Assembly (NCBI GenBank): GCA_945865295.1
Contig: CAMBDE010000004.1
Span: forward strand, 1 to 59,489
Source: Chitinophaga pinensis
GTDB lineage: Bacteria > Bacteroidota > Bacteroidia > Chitinophagales > Chitinophagaceae
DNA length: 59,489 nucleotides
Direction: 5' to 3'
Below the pieces are notes generated by a model. That model was not told the DNA's origin. It searched no databases and was given only the letters and a program-made list of their open reading frames with translations. Below are positions 19,634-29,939 of the stretch, in pieces. The position numbers and the translations under genes were made by a program. How positions within the stretch are numbered: the stretch's first letter is position 1; the number at the start of each line of letters is the position of its first letter.

Positions 19634-20768
19634 CTGTATATATTTTATTCCAAATTTTATTGTACTTTTCTATCATATCTTCTTGATTAAAAGATTCAGA
19701 TATTTTTTTTCTTAGTAAAAATTTCCTGTCTGAATTTTGTACATTTATTTTATAATTATTAAAAAAATTGTAAAATGATTCTAGTAAGATTTCTGAATTA
19801 TTTACTGGAACAATTTGTCCGAATCCCTTAGTAATAAATTCATTACAAAGTCCAACATCTGTTGAGATAACCTCGATACCGCAAGCAAGGCATTCAGCTG
19901 TAATATTACCAAAAGATTCTGAATTGCTAGTCAATACATGAAGGTCTAAAGCATTTATATATTCTTCAATATTATCTACAGACCCAATTAAAAAACAATT
20001 ATCAAGTAAATTATTTTCTTCTAATTGGTTAATTAAATCATTATTATCATTAGTTATCGAATCTCCAGCTAAAAGTATTTTACAATTATATTTAAAATTT
20101 TTATTCATAAATTTATTTAATGTGTTAAATAATAACTTATGATTTTTATTTATATCCCATCTTGCAATCATTCCAATTAAAATTGTGCTATCTGAAATTC
20201 CAAGTTGGGTCCTAATTTTCAATCTTGCTTCCAAATTGGGAGAAAACTTTTTAATATCAATGCCATTATTGATTATAAACATTTTATTGCTTTTGAAGCC
20301 TAAATCTATGTGTGAAGACATGGCAACTTCTGAACAACAAATTATTTTTTTTGGAATAAAAAATGAAAGATAACTTAGAATTTTGACTATAAAAATAGTT
20401 GAAGCTTTAGTTGTTTTTGCATTTAAATAAGTACTATGTATGCCATATATAACATTTGATCTGAGAAAAATTGATGCTAAAGTAATGGCTAGGTCTGCAT
20501 GGTACATCCAACTTTGTAGAATGTTTGGATTTTCTGTTTTAATAATTTTTCTCAATTGTAACAAACCATTTATATATGAAAATGGAGAAGTAATATTTAA
20601 AGTATAAACAGAAATACCGAATTGATAAAATTTAGTAACATAGTACTGGTTTTTATCTCCCAATGAAACAATAACATGATTGATTTTACTATTCGATATT
20701 ACGATTCGATATAAAATTGCTTCTGCGCCACCATTTTTTAAACCGGAAATAACGTGTAATACTTTCAT
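19617..20768 (-). CDS. glycosyltransferase (GT4-like)
   Basis: VISGLKNGGAEAILYRI...IGMIARWDINKNHKLL...TSNSESFGNITAECLACG. Confidence 0.88.
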   Translation of the reverse strand: MKVLHVISGLKNGGAEAILYRIVISNSKINHVIVSLGDKNQYYVTKFYQFGISVYTLNITSPFSYINGLLQLRKIIKTENPNILQSWMYHADLAITLASIFLRSNVIYGIHSTYLNAKTTKASTIFIVKILSYLSFFIPKKIICCSEVAMSSHIDLGFKSNKMFIINNGIDIKKFSPNLEARLKIRTQLGISDSTILIGMIARWDINKNHKLLFNTLNKFMNKNFKYNCKILLAGDSITNDNNDLINQLEENNLLDNCFLIGSVDNIEEYINALDLHVLTSNSESFGNITAECLACGIEVISTDVGLCNEFITKGFGQIVPVNNSEILLESFYNFFNNYKINVQNSDRKFLLRKKISESFNQEDMIEKYNKIWNKIYTDERTY

Positions 20769-21114
20769 AATAAATATATCGAAATTTTTCTTAGAAATTT
20801 TTATTCATACTAGTACATAGTGGTCAATAAATAATATTAGTATGAAGTAATTTATTCAAAAAAATAATTTAAAACTTTTTTTAATATAAAAAGATTGACT
20901 TTAATTTGAATAAAAAATAATTGAGACTATTATTATATTTTCATTTACACTTTAGGTCTTGATTACATCAACTCTAGTAATTGGAAATTAATTCATCTTT
21001 CATATAATAAAAATCAAATTGAAGTTCTATATAATTAGAGTCTTTTACCCCTAATTCCAATAAAGTAATCAGACTAAAATAAATTTATTTTGAAAAATTA
21101 AAAACATTAAGAAA

Positions 21115-22374
21115 TTATTGCACAATTGATTTTTTTTGTATACTAGATATCCAATATTTTTTCAAAAGTGGATATAATGCGAATCCAAGTAAAAATTGAA
21201 ATGACGGTGCTTCAAGATAAGGAATAGCAAATTGACTTAACACTAAAGAAAATAAAAATATTCCAAATTCTCTAGTATTTTTCCGTCTTACTTTCTTAAA
21301 TAATATAGCCCTCTTTAAATAAAATAAAGTAATAAATAAGACGCTAAAAAGTAGTGGTATTAAAAATTCGCTTTTGAGAATTAAAGATATTTGAGAATAA
21401 GAAGAATCTTCACTAAACGAAAGACCAACTTGTGAAACTTGATCAAAAAGAATATCATTTATACCTGAAAATCCTAGGGCATTTGCAATATCTAAACCTC
21501 TAGTCAAAGTGCTCATTAGAAATTTAGATTCTCCAAAGTTTACTTTAAAAAGACCTGGGAAAAAAAAGTAATATAAACTTAAGAAGGTGAATAACATAAT
21601 TAAAAGCTTTAATGATTTAATTCTCCAAACTCTTCCTACAAACAAAAAACCATAAATATATAGAAGAAGAGTTCCAAAGAAAGCCATAAAACTCATTGTT
21701 AAAACTAAAATGCAAATAACAACTAAGTCCGAATATCGAACATTAACTGTTTTTGTTGTTATTAGATTAAGAACAACACCAATTAAAACAAAAATTGATA
21801 AAATGTTATTAGCATTTAACAATCCACTTGGCCTACCTTGACCTATCTGATAGTTCAATTCATCTAGTTCTATAAACAAAGTTGGATATACTGGGATTAA
21901 CTTAAAAGTGCCAATTTCCGAAAGATCTAAAACATCAATTGAATGTGCATAATCAGTATTCCATTGCATAAAAATTGAAGAAACTCCTGTGATTTGGCAA
22001 ATCATAAATGGAATAGAAATTAAAAAAAAAAGTATTATTTGTTTATAAAGTAGTTTAGGATTTTCTCCATATATTTTGCCTCCAACTATAAAAAATATTC
22101 CTCCCAAACTAATTGTTTTTAGTCCGTCAAGTAAATAACTCTCTAAAAACAAATTTGTTAAATGAAAAAATAAACTCAAAATTATTAATGCATAACTTAA
22201 TATTTTATATTGAGTATTTATTATAATATATGTTGAAATAATTATAATAAAGTAAAATATAAATTGCCCTATACTAATTCCAAGAATATTCCATGTATTT
22301 GCGCTAGTAGTTATATTAACTAAAAAAAGAGGAAATAGTAACTTTTCCAATATTTTAGTTTTAGATATTCTCAT
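21115..22374 (-). CDS. O-antigen polymerase (Wzy-like) membrane protein
   Basis: multi-TM protein within polysaccharide locus; SGLLNANNILS segment. Confidence 0.65.
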   Translation of the reverse strand: MRISKTKILEKLLFPLFLVNITTSANTWNILGISIGQFIFYFIIIISTYIIINTQYKILSYALIILSLFFHLTNLFLESYLLDGLKTISLGGIFFIVGGKIYGENPKLLYKQIILFFLISIPFMICQITGVSSIFMQWNTDYAHSIDVLDLSEIGTFKLIPVYPTLFIELDELNYQIGQGRPSGLLNANNILSIFVLIGVVLNLITTKTVNVRYSDLVVICILVLTMSFMAFFGTLLLYIYGFLFVGRVWRIKSLKLLIMLFTFLSLYYFFFPGLFKVNFGESKFLMSTLTRGLDIANALGFSGINDILFDQVSQVGLSFSEDSSYSQISLILKSEFLIPLLFSVLFITLFYLKRAILFKKVRRKNTREFGIFLFSLVLSQFAIPYLEAPSFQFLLGFALYPLLKKYWISSIQKKSIVQ

Positions 22375-22491
22375 GATGTCTTATTGTATAGAAATTTTAA
22401 ATATGAAAGATAAATTATATATTATTTTGAACTTTATTATTATCAATATGTAATTTATAATATATTTTGCTTTGTAGAAATAAACAATTGA

Positions 22492-23373
22492 TTATAAAAA
22501 TAATTTTGTAGCATTACTAAAAAATCTTTTTATAATTAAGTTGATTGAATTATATAAAAGAAAAGCAGTTAAACGTAAAATAGATTTATTATTTTTCTTT
22601 TGATATAATTTTGCTATTTTGTAAACTAAAAATAATTCTTTTATAAAGAAGAATAATCCCAAGTTTCTATTTCCAGAAAAATCTATTGAACATACAGCGT
22701 TTCCTGCACGATGCAAATGAATTCCTTTTTCTCGTAATAAATCAGAATGAAAAATATCTTCCCAATAAGCTTTTCCAGAAAAAGGATAATAATTATCCAA
22801 TACTAAATTTTCCTTTTTATGTAGAATACACCCACCTGGTAACCATTCAGTAAATAGATATTTTTCTGGTTTCTCAGGCAATCCCATATAAATACCGGCC
22901 TTAGATAATTTACCGGGTATACAGCCATCAAAACCATTTAAAATATAAAAGGGAATCTTTTCGAAATGCGTCATGTTATTATTATCGTTGTAAAGATAAG
23001 AGTGATATCTGCCACTTAATCTATCTACTAACTTTGGTCCTACAGAAGAACCTGGATATTCTAAAATAAAATTCACTAAATTTTCTAGACAATTTTTTTC
23101 AAGGTGTATATCATCATCTAATTGCAAAACAAGATCATTTTTTGCTATTTTGAATCCAAATGCCCTCTGAGCAACTTGACCTCTAAATTTAGTTTTGACT
23201 ATTTTAATATTATCAAAAATAAACGATGGAACTTTATAAGCATTTTCATTTGGTATACAAACTAAAATCTCATCAGCCAAATAAGTGCCAGAATTTAATA
23301 TCTTAATTGTTTCCTCTAAACAAATTCCTCCAAGGGTAGGGATAACAACAGTTACTTTACTCTCCATATTCAT
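22492..23373 (-). CDS. glycosyltransferase family 2
   Basis: VTVVIPTLGGICLEETI...LVLQLDDDIHLEKNCLENLV...WLPGGCILH. Confidence 0.88.
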   Translation of the reverse strand: MNMESKVTVVIPTLGGICLEETIKILNSGTYLADEILVCIPNENAYKVPSFIFDNIKIVKTKFRGQVAQRAFGFKIAKNDLVLQLDDDIHLEKNCLENLVNFILEYPGSSVGPKLVDRLSGRYHSYLYNDNNNMTHFEKIPFYILNGFDGCIPGKLSKAGIYMGLPEKPEKYLFTEWLPGGCILHKKENLVLDNYYPFSGKAYWEDIFHSDLLREKGIHLHRAGNAVCSIDFSGNRNLGLFFFIKELFLVYKIAKLYQKKNNKSILRLTAFLLYNSINLIIKRFFSNATKLFL

Positions 23374-23467
23374 ATTAATATAACTAGAAATTATTTACAA
23401 GATTTGTTTATAAATTAAAAGCATATTGTAAGCTAAACTTAGATGATCTAATTCAAAATAGACTGTC

Positions 23468-25009
23468 CTAAGCATTTAATATTTTTATTAACTTATTATT
23501 AAGTACATTGATATCAAGAGGAGAAAATCTTTGTATACATATTTCTATTGCTAAATTATGATTATTAGAAAACATTTTAAAACCTGATTGAATATCTTTA
23601 TTTATAACTTCAACTAATTCTTGAGGTCTATCTAGTATTATTCTCCACTCTTTAAGATTGAAAAGGGGGTCTATTGTTAATTCACCATTAATCCGTAAAT
23701 AAAAAGGCCTCAAACCACAGGATATTGCTTTAAATATAGCTGTGGTTCCTCTATACAAAACCCAGTTAGATAACTCGATATCTTTCTCTAGGGATTGTTC
23801 TGATAATATGATGTTTCTAGGTAAATTAATAAAAAGATTTTCTCTAGATTTTAAATCTCTAAAACTTACACCAGGATGAAGGCGCCATATAAAATATATA
23901 TGTGGATGTAATAATGCACACTCATAGGAAAATCTGAATAATATAAGACATTCGGTTGTTATTCCTTCAGGGATAACTAAACAAAAAAATGGGCTGTTTT
24001 TATTTAATTTTCTTTTATTTGAGTTGATTAAACCTCTATTTGAGCCTAGTACTTCAATCTCGGTTTTAGCAAAAATTTTCAGTTTACTAAGTTCTTCTTT
24101 GCATTCAATTCCCGATGTAAAAATTATATCAGGGTTATATATGGGCTTTAATTGTAACTTTATCGCATTAGATAATCTAAATGTACCAGTATGCTGATAA
24201 GAAATACAAACAATATTTGGATTTATAGATCTTGCTGCGGCCATTAAAATTCTCTCATAAGCATGACCTTCATATAGTGAAACTATAGTTTTAGGATTAG
24301 ATACAAGAACAAGATTTCTAACTTGTTCATACAATCTTAACATCGCTTGGGTTTCTCCATTAAAAATTACATTAGAAGCATAATTATAGATATCTTTCGT
24401 AAAATTATCTGAGTTTAAATTTGAATTAGATTTTAATTTTCGGGATTCTTTATGTAACAATTTACGAATGGAGAGCTCCTTAAAAAAAGTTAGTGTATTA
24501 GTGAAATACACTTTAGGGTACGAGGTCGAAATAATTGATTTTTGAATGTTTGTGTCTTTGAAATCCAAATTGTTAATGTAGCCTAACAGAACACTGTAAT
24601 TGCTTTTAATTAACTCTGATGGAATATTAACAAAATAAAAATCATCAATATTTGAAAGCTGAGAAGAATTTAAAATATGTGAAATAAATAGACAATCCAC
24701 TTCAGGCTGTATTACATCATCTGTATACCAATACGAATTATGTAAAAAAAATGAGCGATATATTTGTCTTACCCATGTTAAGTAATTCTTTATATACTTA
24801 ATTAAATTTTCATATATCTCGTAAATAAACGCTTTTTTATGAAATATATCTTTATATCGTTCTAAAAAAACAGGATGCTCTCTTATTAGATACAACCACG
24901 GTATAGCAACAACTACCAATGTAGACATCTTTGAATTCAATATATTATTGAATTCTCTACAAAGTCGATTATATTGATTTTGATTTATAAGTTTGAAATT
25001 AGAATTCAT
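23468..25009 (-). CDS. surface carbohydrate biosynthesis / GT-B-like protein
   Basis: LYEGHAYERILMAAARSINPNIVCISYQHTGTFRLS... Confidence 0.55.
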   Translation of the reverse strand: MNSNFKLINQNQYNRLCREFNNILNSKMSTLVVVAIPWLYLIREHPVFLERYKDIFHKKAFIYEIYENLIKYIKNYLTWVRQIYRSFFLHNSYWYTDDVIQPEVDCLFISHILNSSQLSNIDDFYFVNIPSELIKSNYSVLLGYINNLDFKDTNIQKSIISTSYPKVYFTNTLTFFKELSIRKLLHKESRKLKSNSNLNSDNFTKDIYNYASNVIFNGETQAMLRLYEQVRNLVLVSNPKTIVSLYEGHAYERILMAAARSINPNIVCISYQHTGTFRLSNAIKLQLKPIYNPDIIFTSGIECKEELSKLKIFAKTEIEVLGSNRGLINSNKRKLNKNSPFFCLVIPEGITTECLILFRFSYECALLHPHIYFIWRLHPGVSFRDLKSRENLFINLPRNIILSEQSLEKDIELSNWVLYRGTTAIFKAISCGLRPFYLRINGELTIDPLFNLKEWRIILDRPQELVEVINKDIQSGFKMFSNNHNLAIEICIQRFSPLDINVLNNKLIKILNA

Positions 25010-25646
25010 TTAAAAATGCAATTACTGTACACGGCGAACCATCAGCATCTTTAATCAATAATGGTGAAATTATTATTCTACGAGGAGAATCATTTATTTG
25101 AGTAAGATTCATATCTTCTAGGATAAGAATATCATTTTCTATCAAAAATGAAATATGTGCCTTTTTCCCCTCAAATCTATCCAACTTGCTTGTAAGTGAA
25201 ATTAAATCAAATCCGAAAACGCGCAAATATGGAAAAGTTGACCTTAATAGATTTCCGTATGAAGCGGGTATAACAGGCTGTGATTGCCAATATGATTCAT
25301 GTCCTCTTTTAGTTCCGAATCCAGTTTTAAGAATTAAAATTTCAATATCCGAAGGAAGACCTTTTATCATATTAGGTAATTCATCTATTGAACATGATAA
25401 AAACCCAATTTTTTTAAATACCCAAAATTCACTTGAATAATCGGAACAAGTGTTTCCGTTGTTAGAGAAATGACGAGGAAAGTCTATGTGGGTACCAGAA
25501 TGATTTGGCAAATTAATAACACATTCGTTTGTGGTATCTCCATTTTCAATCACCTTAATTCGATTAAAACTTATTAAATCTGATTTACCGCCATAAACTG
25601 GTGTTAGTAAATCGTAATAGTATGATAAAAAAACAATTTTATCCAT
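24999..25646 (-). CDS. cyclase family protein (kynurenine formamidase-like)
   Basis: NHSGTHIDFPRHF metal-binding motif. Confidence 0.85.
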   Translation of the reverse strand: MDKIVFLSYYYDLLTPVYGGKSDLISFNRIKVIENGDTTNECVINLPNHSGTHIDFPRHFSNNGNTCSDYSSEFWVFKKIGFLSCSIDELPNMIKGLPSDIEILILKTGFGTKRGHESYWQSQPVIPASYGNLLRSTFPYLRVFGFDLISLTSKLDRFEGKKAHISFLIENDILILEDMNLTQINDSPRRIIISPLLIKDADGSPCTVIAFLNEF

Positions 25647-25649
25647 TTA

Positions 25650-26402
25650 TTATAATAATATCTTAGACACTTTGTTAAAAATATTCGAGTTAGATGCCAA
25701 TACTTCATACTGAAATGGTTTACTCATTTTTTTTAACTCATACAACCCTCCAGCAGCTTCTACGATTGCTAGACCTGCCGCAATATCCCATAAATAAATT
25801 CCTTTTTCATAGTAAACATCGAATATTCCTTCAGCTACTAAACATAACATCAAACTTGCGCATCCCAATGCTCTAATTTTTTTAAATCTCTGTACGTTAT
25901 TTACAAACGATTGAAGGTCACTTGAATTATAAGATGCTCCTGAAGGGAATCCTGTGACAAGTACAGAATTACAAATCTCAGATTCTTCAGAAACTTTAAT
26001 CTCTAAATTATTTTTACTCGCCTTATTAATAAGGTTAGTACTAAAAAAAATATTTTTAGAAATATCTAAAACGAAACCATGAACGGGAATAAAATTTTCA
26101 ACAAATGCTACGGAAATTGAATAAAATGGAAAATTTCTAGTGAAATTAAGAGTGCCATCTAACGGATCTAAAATCCAACCACAACTTATATTCTCATGTA
26201 ACTTTGACTCTTCTGATAGTACAGGAAATTCGGTTTTTTTAAGAGCATCAAAAATAAATTCATTCATTCTATGATCTACAACAGTTTTAATGTCTTTAAA
26301 TTCGTTAGTTAAAACTCCTGGATTACTTAAATGCACCAATGCAATTTCTCTTGCGTCTTCAAGTATTTGTTTAACTAAATCAATATGTTTTTGAGTTAAC
26401 AT
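25650..26402 (-). CDS. inositol monophosphatase family protein
   Basis: SEES...GWILDPLDGTLNFTRNFPFYSISVAF; YLWDIAAGLAIVEAAGG. Confidence 0.92.
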   Translation of the reverse strand: MLTQKHIDLVKQILEDAREIALVHLSNPGVLTNEFKDIKTVVDHRMNEFIFDALKKTEFPVLSEESKLHENISCGWILDPLDGTLNFTRNFPFYSISVAFVENFIPVHGFVLDISKNIFFSTNLINKASKNNLEIKVSEESEICNSVLVTGFPSGASYNSSDLQSFVNNVQRFKKIRALGCASLMLCLVAEGIFDVYYEKGIYLWDIAAGLAIVEAAGGLYELKKMSKPFQYEVLASNSNIFNKVSKILL

Positions 26403-26416
26403 TTATATTGAATAAA

Positions 26417-27466
26417 TTAATTTAAAATATTATTTGGATTTGATATATTATATTTATTACGCCAAATCTCATCACTAAAATATATATTGTATACCAACTT
26501 CATTGTTTCTAAAGCATCATTACTAGTCCCTGATAAAATAGGCTTATTATCAATTATCGCTGAAGCAAATTCAAAAATCTCATCTTTCCATGAATTATCT
26601 TCTAAAAATCTAGTTGTTGTTTGCTCCATTTGTCCATTATCAGATTCCTCATTAATTGTCCCAATAATAATTTTTTCCTCTCCATAGCTTTTTGAACCTG
26701 ATAAAATACCATGAAGTTCAATATATCCTTTTGTAAGAGAAATTTCAAGACTAAACTTATGTTGCCATTGTGTCGCAGAAGAATGAATCATTGCTACTCT
26801 CCCTATGCTATCTTTCATAATTGCAAAAGCATTATCTTCGACATCATGATTCCAAAAATCATTTGAAACAAAGCTTTTAACCTCAACAAAATATCCGCAA
26901 AATAACCTCATTAGGTCTAGCATATGAATACCTTGGTCTAATAAGATTCCTCCACCCGCCAACTTTCGACTAGATCGCCATCCCCCTGAAAATGGGATGA
27001 CACGACTTTTCCCATATACACCTCGTAAGTTAACTATATCTCCTAATTCTCCAGATAGAATTATTTTCAACGCCAACTTTACAGAATCATGATATCTATG
27101 ATTAAATCCATATTTCAACTTCAAAGATGGATTCGCTTTTTCAACGCTAATGACTTTCTGTATTTCTTCTACATTCATCCCAGGAGGCTTTTCACAAAAT
27201 ACATGTAAATTTTTATTCAATCCCGCCATTGTAACTTCAGCAGCAATATTATTTGTAAGACAAACAAATAATATATCTAATTCTTCGCAATTTAATAAAT
27301 CTTTATAATTGCTATAACTTGATACTTCTGATAAATTGTTGTTCTCAACTTCAAAATTTTGATCGCATATAGCTACTACTTTTAATTTGGGGTGTGAGTC
27401 AATAAATAAATGTCTCCTTTTTCCAACTATTCCATATCCAGCTATTCCAACTCTTAATTTATCCAT
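26417..27466 (-). CDS. Gfo/Idh/MocA family oxidoreductase
   Basis: RVGIAGYGIVGKRR; HVFCEKPPG; GGILLDQGIHMLDLMR. Confidence 0.92.
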   Translation of the reverse strand: MDKLRVGIAGYGIVGKRRHLFIDSHPKLKVVAICDQNFEVENNNLSEVSSYSNYKDLLNCEELDILFVCLTNNIAAEVTMAGLNKNLHVFCEKPPGMNVEEIQKVISVEKANPSLKLKYGFNHRYHDSVKLALKIILSGELGDIVNLRGVYGKSRVIPFSGGWRSSRKLAGGGILLDQGIHMLDLMRLFCGYFVEVKSFVSNDFWNHDVEDNAFAIMKDSIGRVAMIHSSATQWQHKFSLEISLTKGYIELHGILSGSKSYGEEKIIIGTINEESDNGQMEQTTTRFLEDNSWKDEIFEFASAIIDNKPILSGTSNDALETMKLVYNIYFSDEIWRNKYNISNPNNILN

Positions 27467-27471
27467 AAAAT

Positions 27472-28401
27472 TTATTTAGTTGTTTGTTTTTTAAAATTAA
27501 GTAAATGATCAAGCGCTGACATCCCCATCGCAACTACAGCTTCATAAGAATTCCCTCCTATATGAGGAGTACATATAAAATTATTTTGCTTTAATAAGTC
27601 CAAATCATTTGGAGGCTCTTCATTATATACGTCCAAAGCTGCTCCAGATATTAGACCTTTTTCAAGTGCCTCCTTCAAATCAATTTCATTAATTATACCA
27701 CCTCTCGCAGTATTTATAATGATAGAAGATGGCTTCATTATTTCAAAAACAGAACTATTAATAAGATTTTTAGTTTCACTTGTTAGGGGAGTATGAATAG
27801 AGATGATATCTGCCTCTCTAAACATATAGTCTTTAGAAACTTGTTGCAAATCAAAACTTTCATTAATATTTTCTAAGTTAATTATATCATTAACAATTAT
27901 CTTACATCCAAATGGTTCCAATAATTTTACAAGTTCTTTCCCTATATTCCCAAAGCCTATAATTCCGACTGTTTTACCTGATAATTGAGTTCCTCCATTC
28001 TTATTCCACAATCCATCCTTTAATTGATTCGATGTAACAAAAAGATTTCGAGATAATGCTATCATAAAACCTATAGCCATTTCTGCTACCGATCGCTTGT
28101 TTACACCTCCTGTCCACCCAACCAAAATATTTCTTTTTATACAAGCATCAATATCAATGTTATCAATACCTACTCCAAACTTAGCAATCATTTTTAGATT
28201 GGGAAGTTTCGATAGTAAATCATCATCAATTTTTTCGAGTCCAACTACGATAGCTTCTGCATCTGAGAAATATTCAATTGTTTCTGGATAATTTATTCTA
28301 GTACCTTTTGAATTAAATTCTGCATCTGGAAATTCCTCAAGCAATCTCTCTACAAGAAAATTATTTTTTGAAAATGCAATATTTGCTACTTTTACCTTCA
28401 T
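27472..28401 (-). CDS. D-isomer-specific 2-hydroxyacid dehydrogenase (SerA-like)
   Basis: GKTVGIIGFGNIGKELVKLL; INTARGGIINEIDL; CTPHIGGNS. Confidence 0.93.
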   Translation of the reverse strand: MKVKVANIAFSKNNFLVERLLEEFPDAEFNSKGTRINYPETIEYFSDAEAIVVGLEKIDDDLLSKLPNLKMIAKFGVGIDNIDIDACIKRNILVGWTGGVNKRSVAEMAIGFMIALSRNLFVTSNQLKDGLWNKNGGTQLSGKTVGIIGFGNIGKELVKLLEPFGCKIIVNDIINLENINESFDLQQVSKDYMFREADIISIHTPLTSETKNLINSSVFEIMKPSSIIINTARGGIINEIDLKEALEKGLISGAALDVYNEEPPNDLDLLKQNNFICTPHIGGNSYEAVVAMGMSALDHLLNFKKQTTK

Positions 28402-28403
28402 AG

Positions 28404-29177
28404 TTAAACATTCTTATATTTTGGAAAAACTTTGTCATGTTTCATTTTTAATTCTACTCTGTTTAAATCATCGGGGATATCAATTGCATCAACCTCAAAA
28501 GTCGTTTCAACCATATTTATAGTAATCCCATTTTCTAAAAAACGATTCATATCTACTGATTCAATAATTTCAAGTTCTGAAGGAGCAAGTTCGACAAAAC
28601 GTAATAACGCTTGGCGAGTAAATCCAATAAGACCTAATTGACGATAATAGTTAATGTTGCCGTTAAATTTTTCCGATGATGGAATTGGCTCTCTGGACAT
28701 ATACAAGGCATTTCCTTCAATAGAATTAACGACCTTAACATTATTCGAATTATTGATTTCATCTTTAGATTTCAGAGATACCATTAGATTTGAAACTTGA
28801 CTTTTTCCTTCAATTAAGGGAGCAGCAACCTGTTTAATCATCTCCGGGTCTATTAAAGGCTCGTCACCTTGAATCATAATAATAATATCATATTTAACAC
28901 CAGGATTGGCCCTTTCTATTTCTATAAGAGCTTCCGCCGTTCTTTCGGTAGCACGTTCGTGCTTATCTGAAGTCATAACTGCTGTGCCCCCAATTGAATT
29001 TATATAGTCTAAAATTGAAAAATCACAAGTTGCAACAATCGTTTCATCCAATAAATCACACAATTTGCTCCTTAAATAGCAATGTTCAACCATTGGCATT
29101 CCCAAAATCTTTACCATTGGCTTGTTTGGAAATCTACTTGCAGCCATCCTAGCTGGAATTACCCCGAGAATTTTCAT
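28404..29177 (-). CDS. KdsB-like CMP-ulosonic acid cytidylyltransferase
   Basis: VIPARMAASRFPNKPMVKILGMPMVEHCY; IMIQGDEPLIDPEMI. Confidence 0.88.
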   Translation of the reverse strand: MKILGVIPARMAASRFPNKPMVKILGMPMVEHCYLRSKLCDLLDETIVATCDFSILDYINSIGGTAVMTSDKHERATERTAEALIEIERANPGVKYDIIIMIQGDEPLIDPEMIKQVAAPLIEGKSQVSNLMVSLKSKDEINNSNNVKVVNSIEGNALYMSREPIPSSEKFNGNINYYRQLGLIGFTRQALLRFVELAPSELEIIESVDMNRFLENGITINMVETTFEVDAIDIPDDLNRVELKMKHDKVFPKYKNV

Positions 29178-29914
29178 GTTTTTCGTAATTTTAATTGATT
29201 TCTAATCATTTGTCCTAAAAAATTTAAATCAAAACTAAATGCTATAAAATTATACCCATTATTAATCTTATCATTAACTAAATTAAAATCAGGTGGAACT
29301 ATATGGAAACCAATAAGCTTATCATACCTTTTGGCTATAATTTCATATCTTTTAATTAACTCAATAACTTCAGGGTCATCCCAACAACCAGGTTTTCCGA
29401 TTGAGCCAGATAAATCATAAGGTCCAATAAAAGTGCCATCTATACCTTCTAGATTAAGTATTAAGTCTAGTTCATCAATTGCCTTAAAGTGTTCGATCTG
29501 AACAATTAATTTTATATTATTTAATGTTTCGTTTTTATATTTATTAAAACTAAAGCCATAACCCTGAGCTCGAGCCAGTCCAACTCCCCTAGTGCCGATT
29601 GGAGGGTATTTTACAGCATTTAAAGCTTTTAATGCCTCTTGTGATGAATTAACTGAAGGTACAATGATTCCATCAGGTCCTGCATCAAGAACTCGTTTAA
29701 TTATAAGCGGATTATTTTCACCAACTCTTACATAAGCTTTCAAACCTTTTCCCTGGATTGCTATAATTAAATTTAACATTTCAGAATAATCGATTGTAGT
29801 ATGTTCCAGATCAATACACAACCAATCGAAACCTGAATCTGCCATTACTTCAACAATAGAAGAATGAGCAATTGTAATCCATGACCCAATTGTACAATTA
29901 TTAAAATTATTCAT
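29174..29914 (-). CDS. HpcH/HpaI family aldolase
   Basis: GFDWLCIDLEHTTIDYSEML...VRVGENNPLIIKRVLDAGPDGIIVPSVNS...GPYDLSGSIG. Confidence 0.92.
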   Translation of the reverse strand: MNNFNNCTIGSWITIAHSSIVEVMADSGFDWLCIDLEHTTIDYSEMLNLIIAIQGKGLKAYVRVGENNPLIIKRVLDAGPDGIIVPSVNSSQEALKALNAVKYPPIGTRGVGLARAQGYGFSFNKYKNETLNNIKLIVQIEHFKAIDELDLILNLEGIDGTFIGPYDLSGSIGKPGCWDDPEVIELIKRYEIIAKRYDKLIGFHIVPPDFNLVNDKINNGYNFIAFSFDLNFLGQMIRNQLKLRKT

Positions 29915-29939
29915 ATATGTAAATTAAAACTATACATTA

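Noticed and set aside
20769-21114. 346-bp AT-rich gap upstream of the GT4 gene, examined for a hidden gene or RNA
   Set aside because: No ORF, hairpin or repeat strong enough to report.
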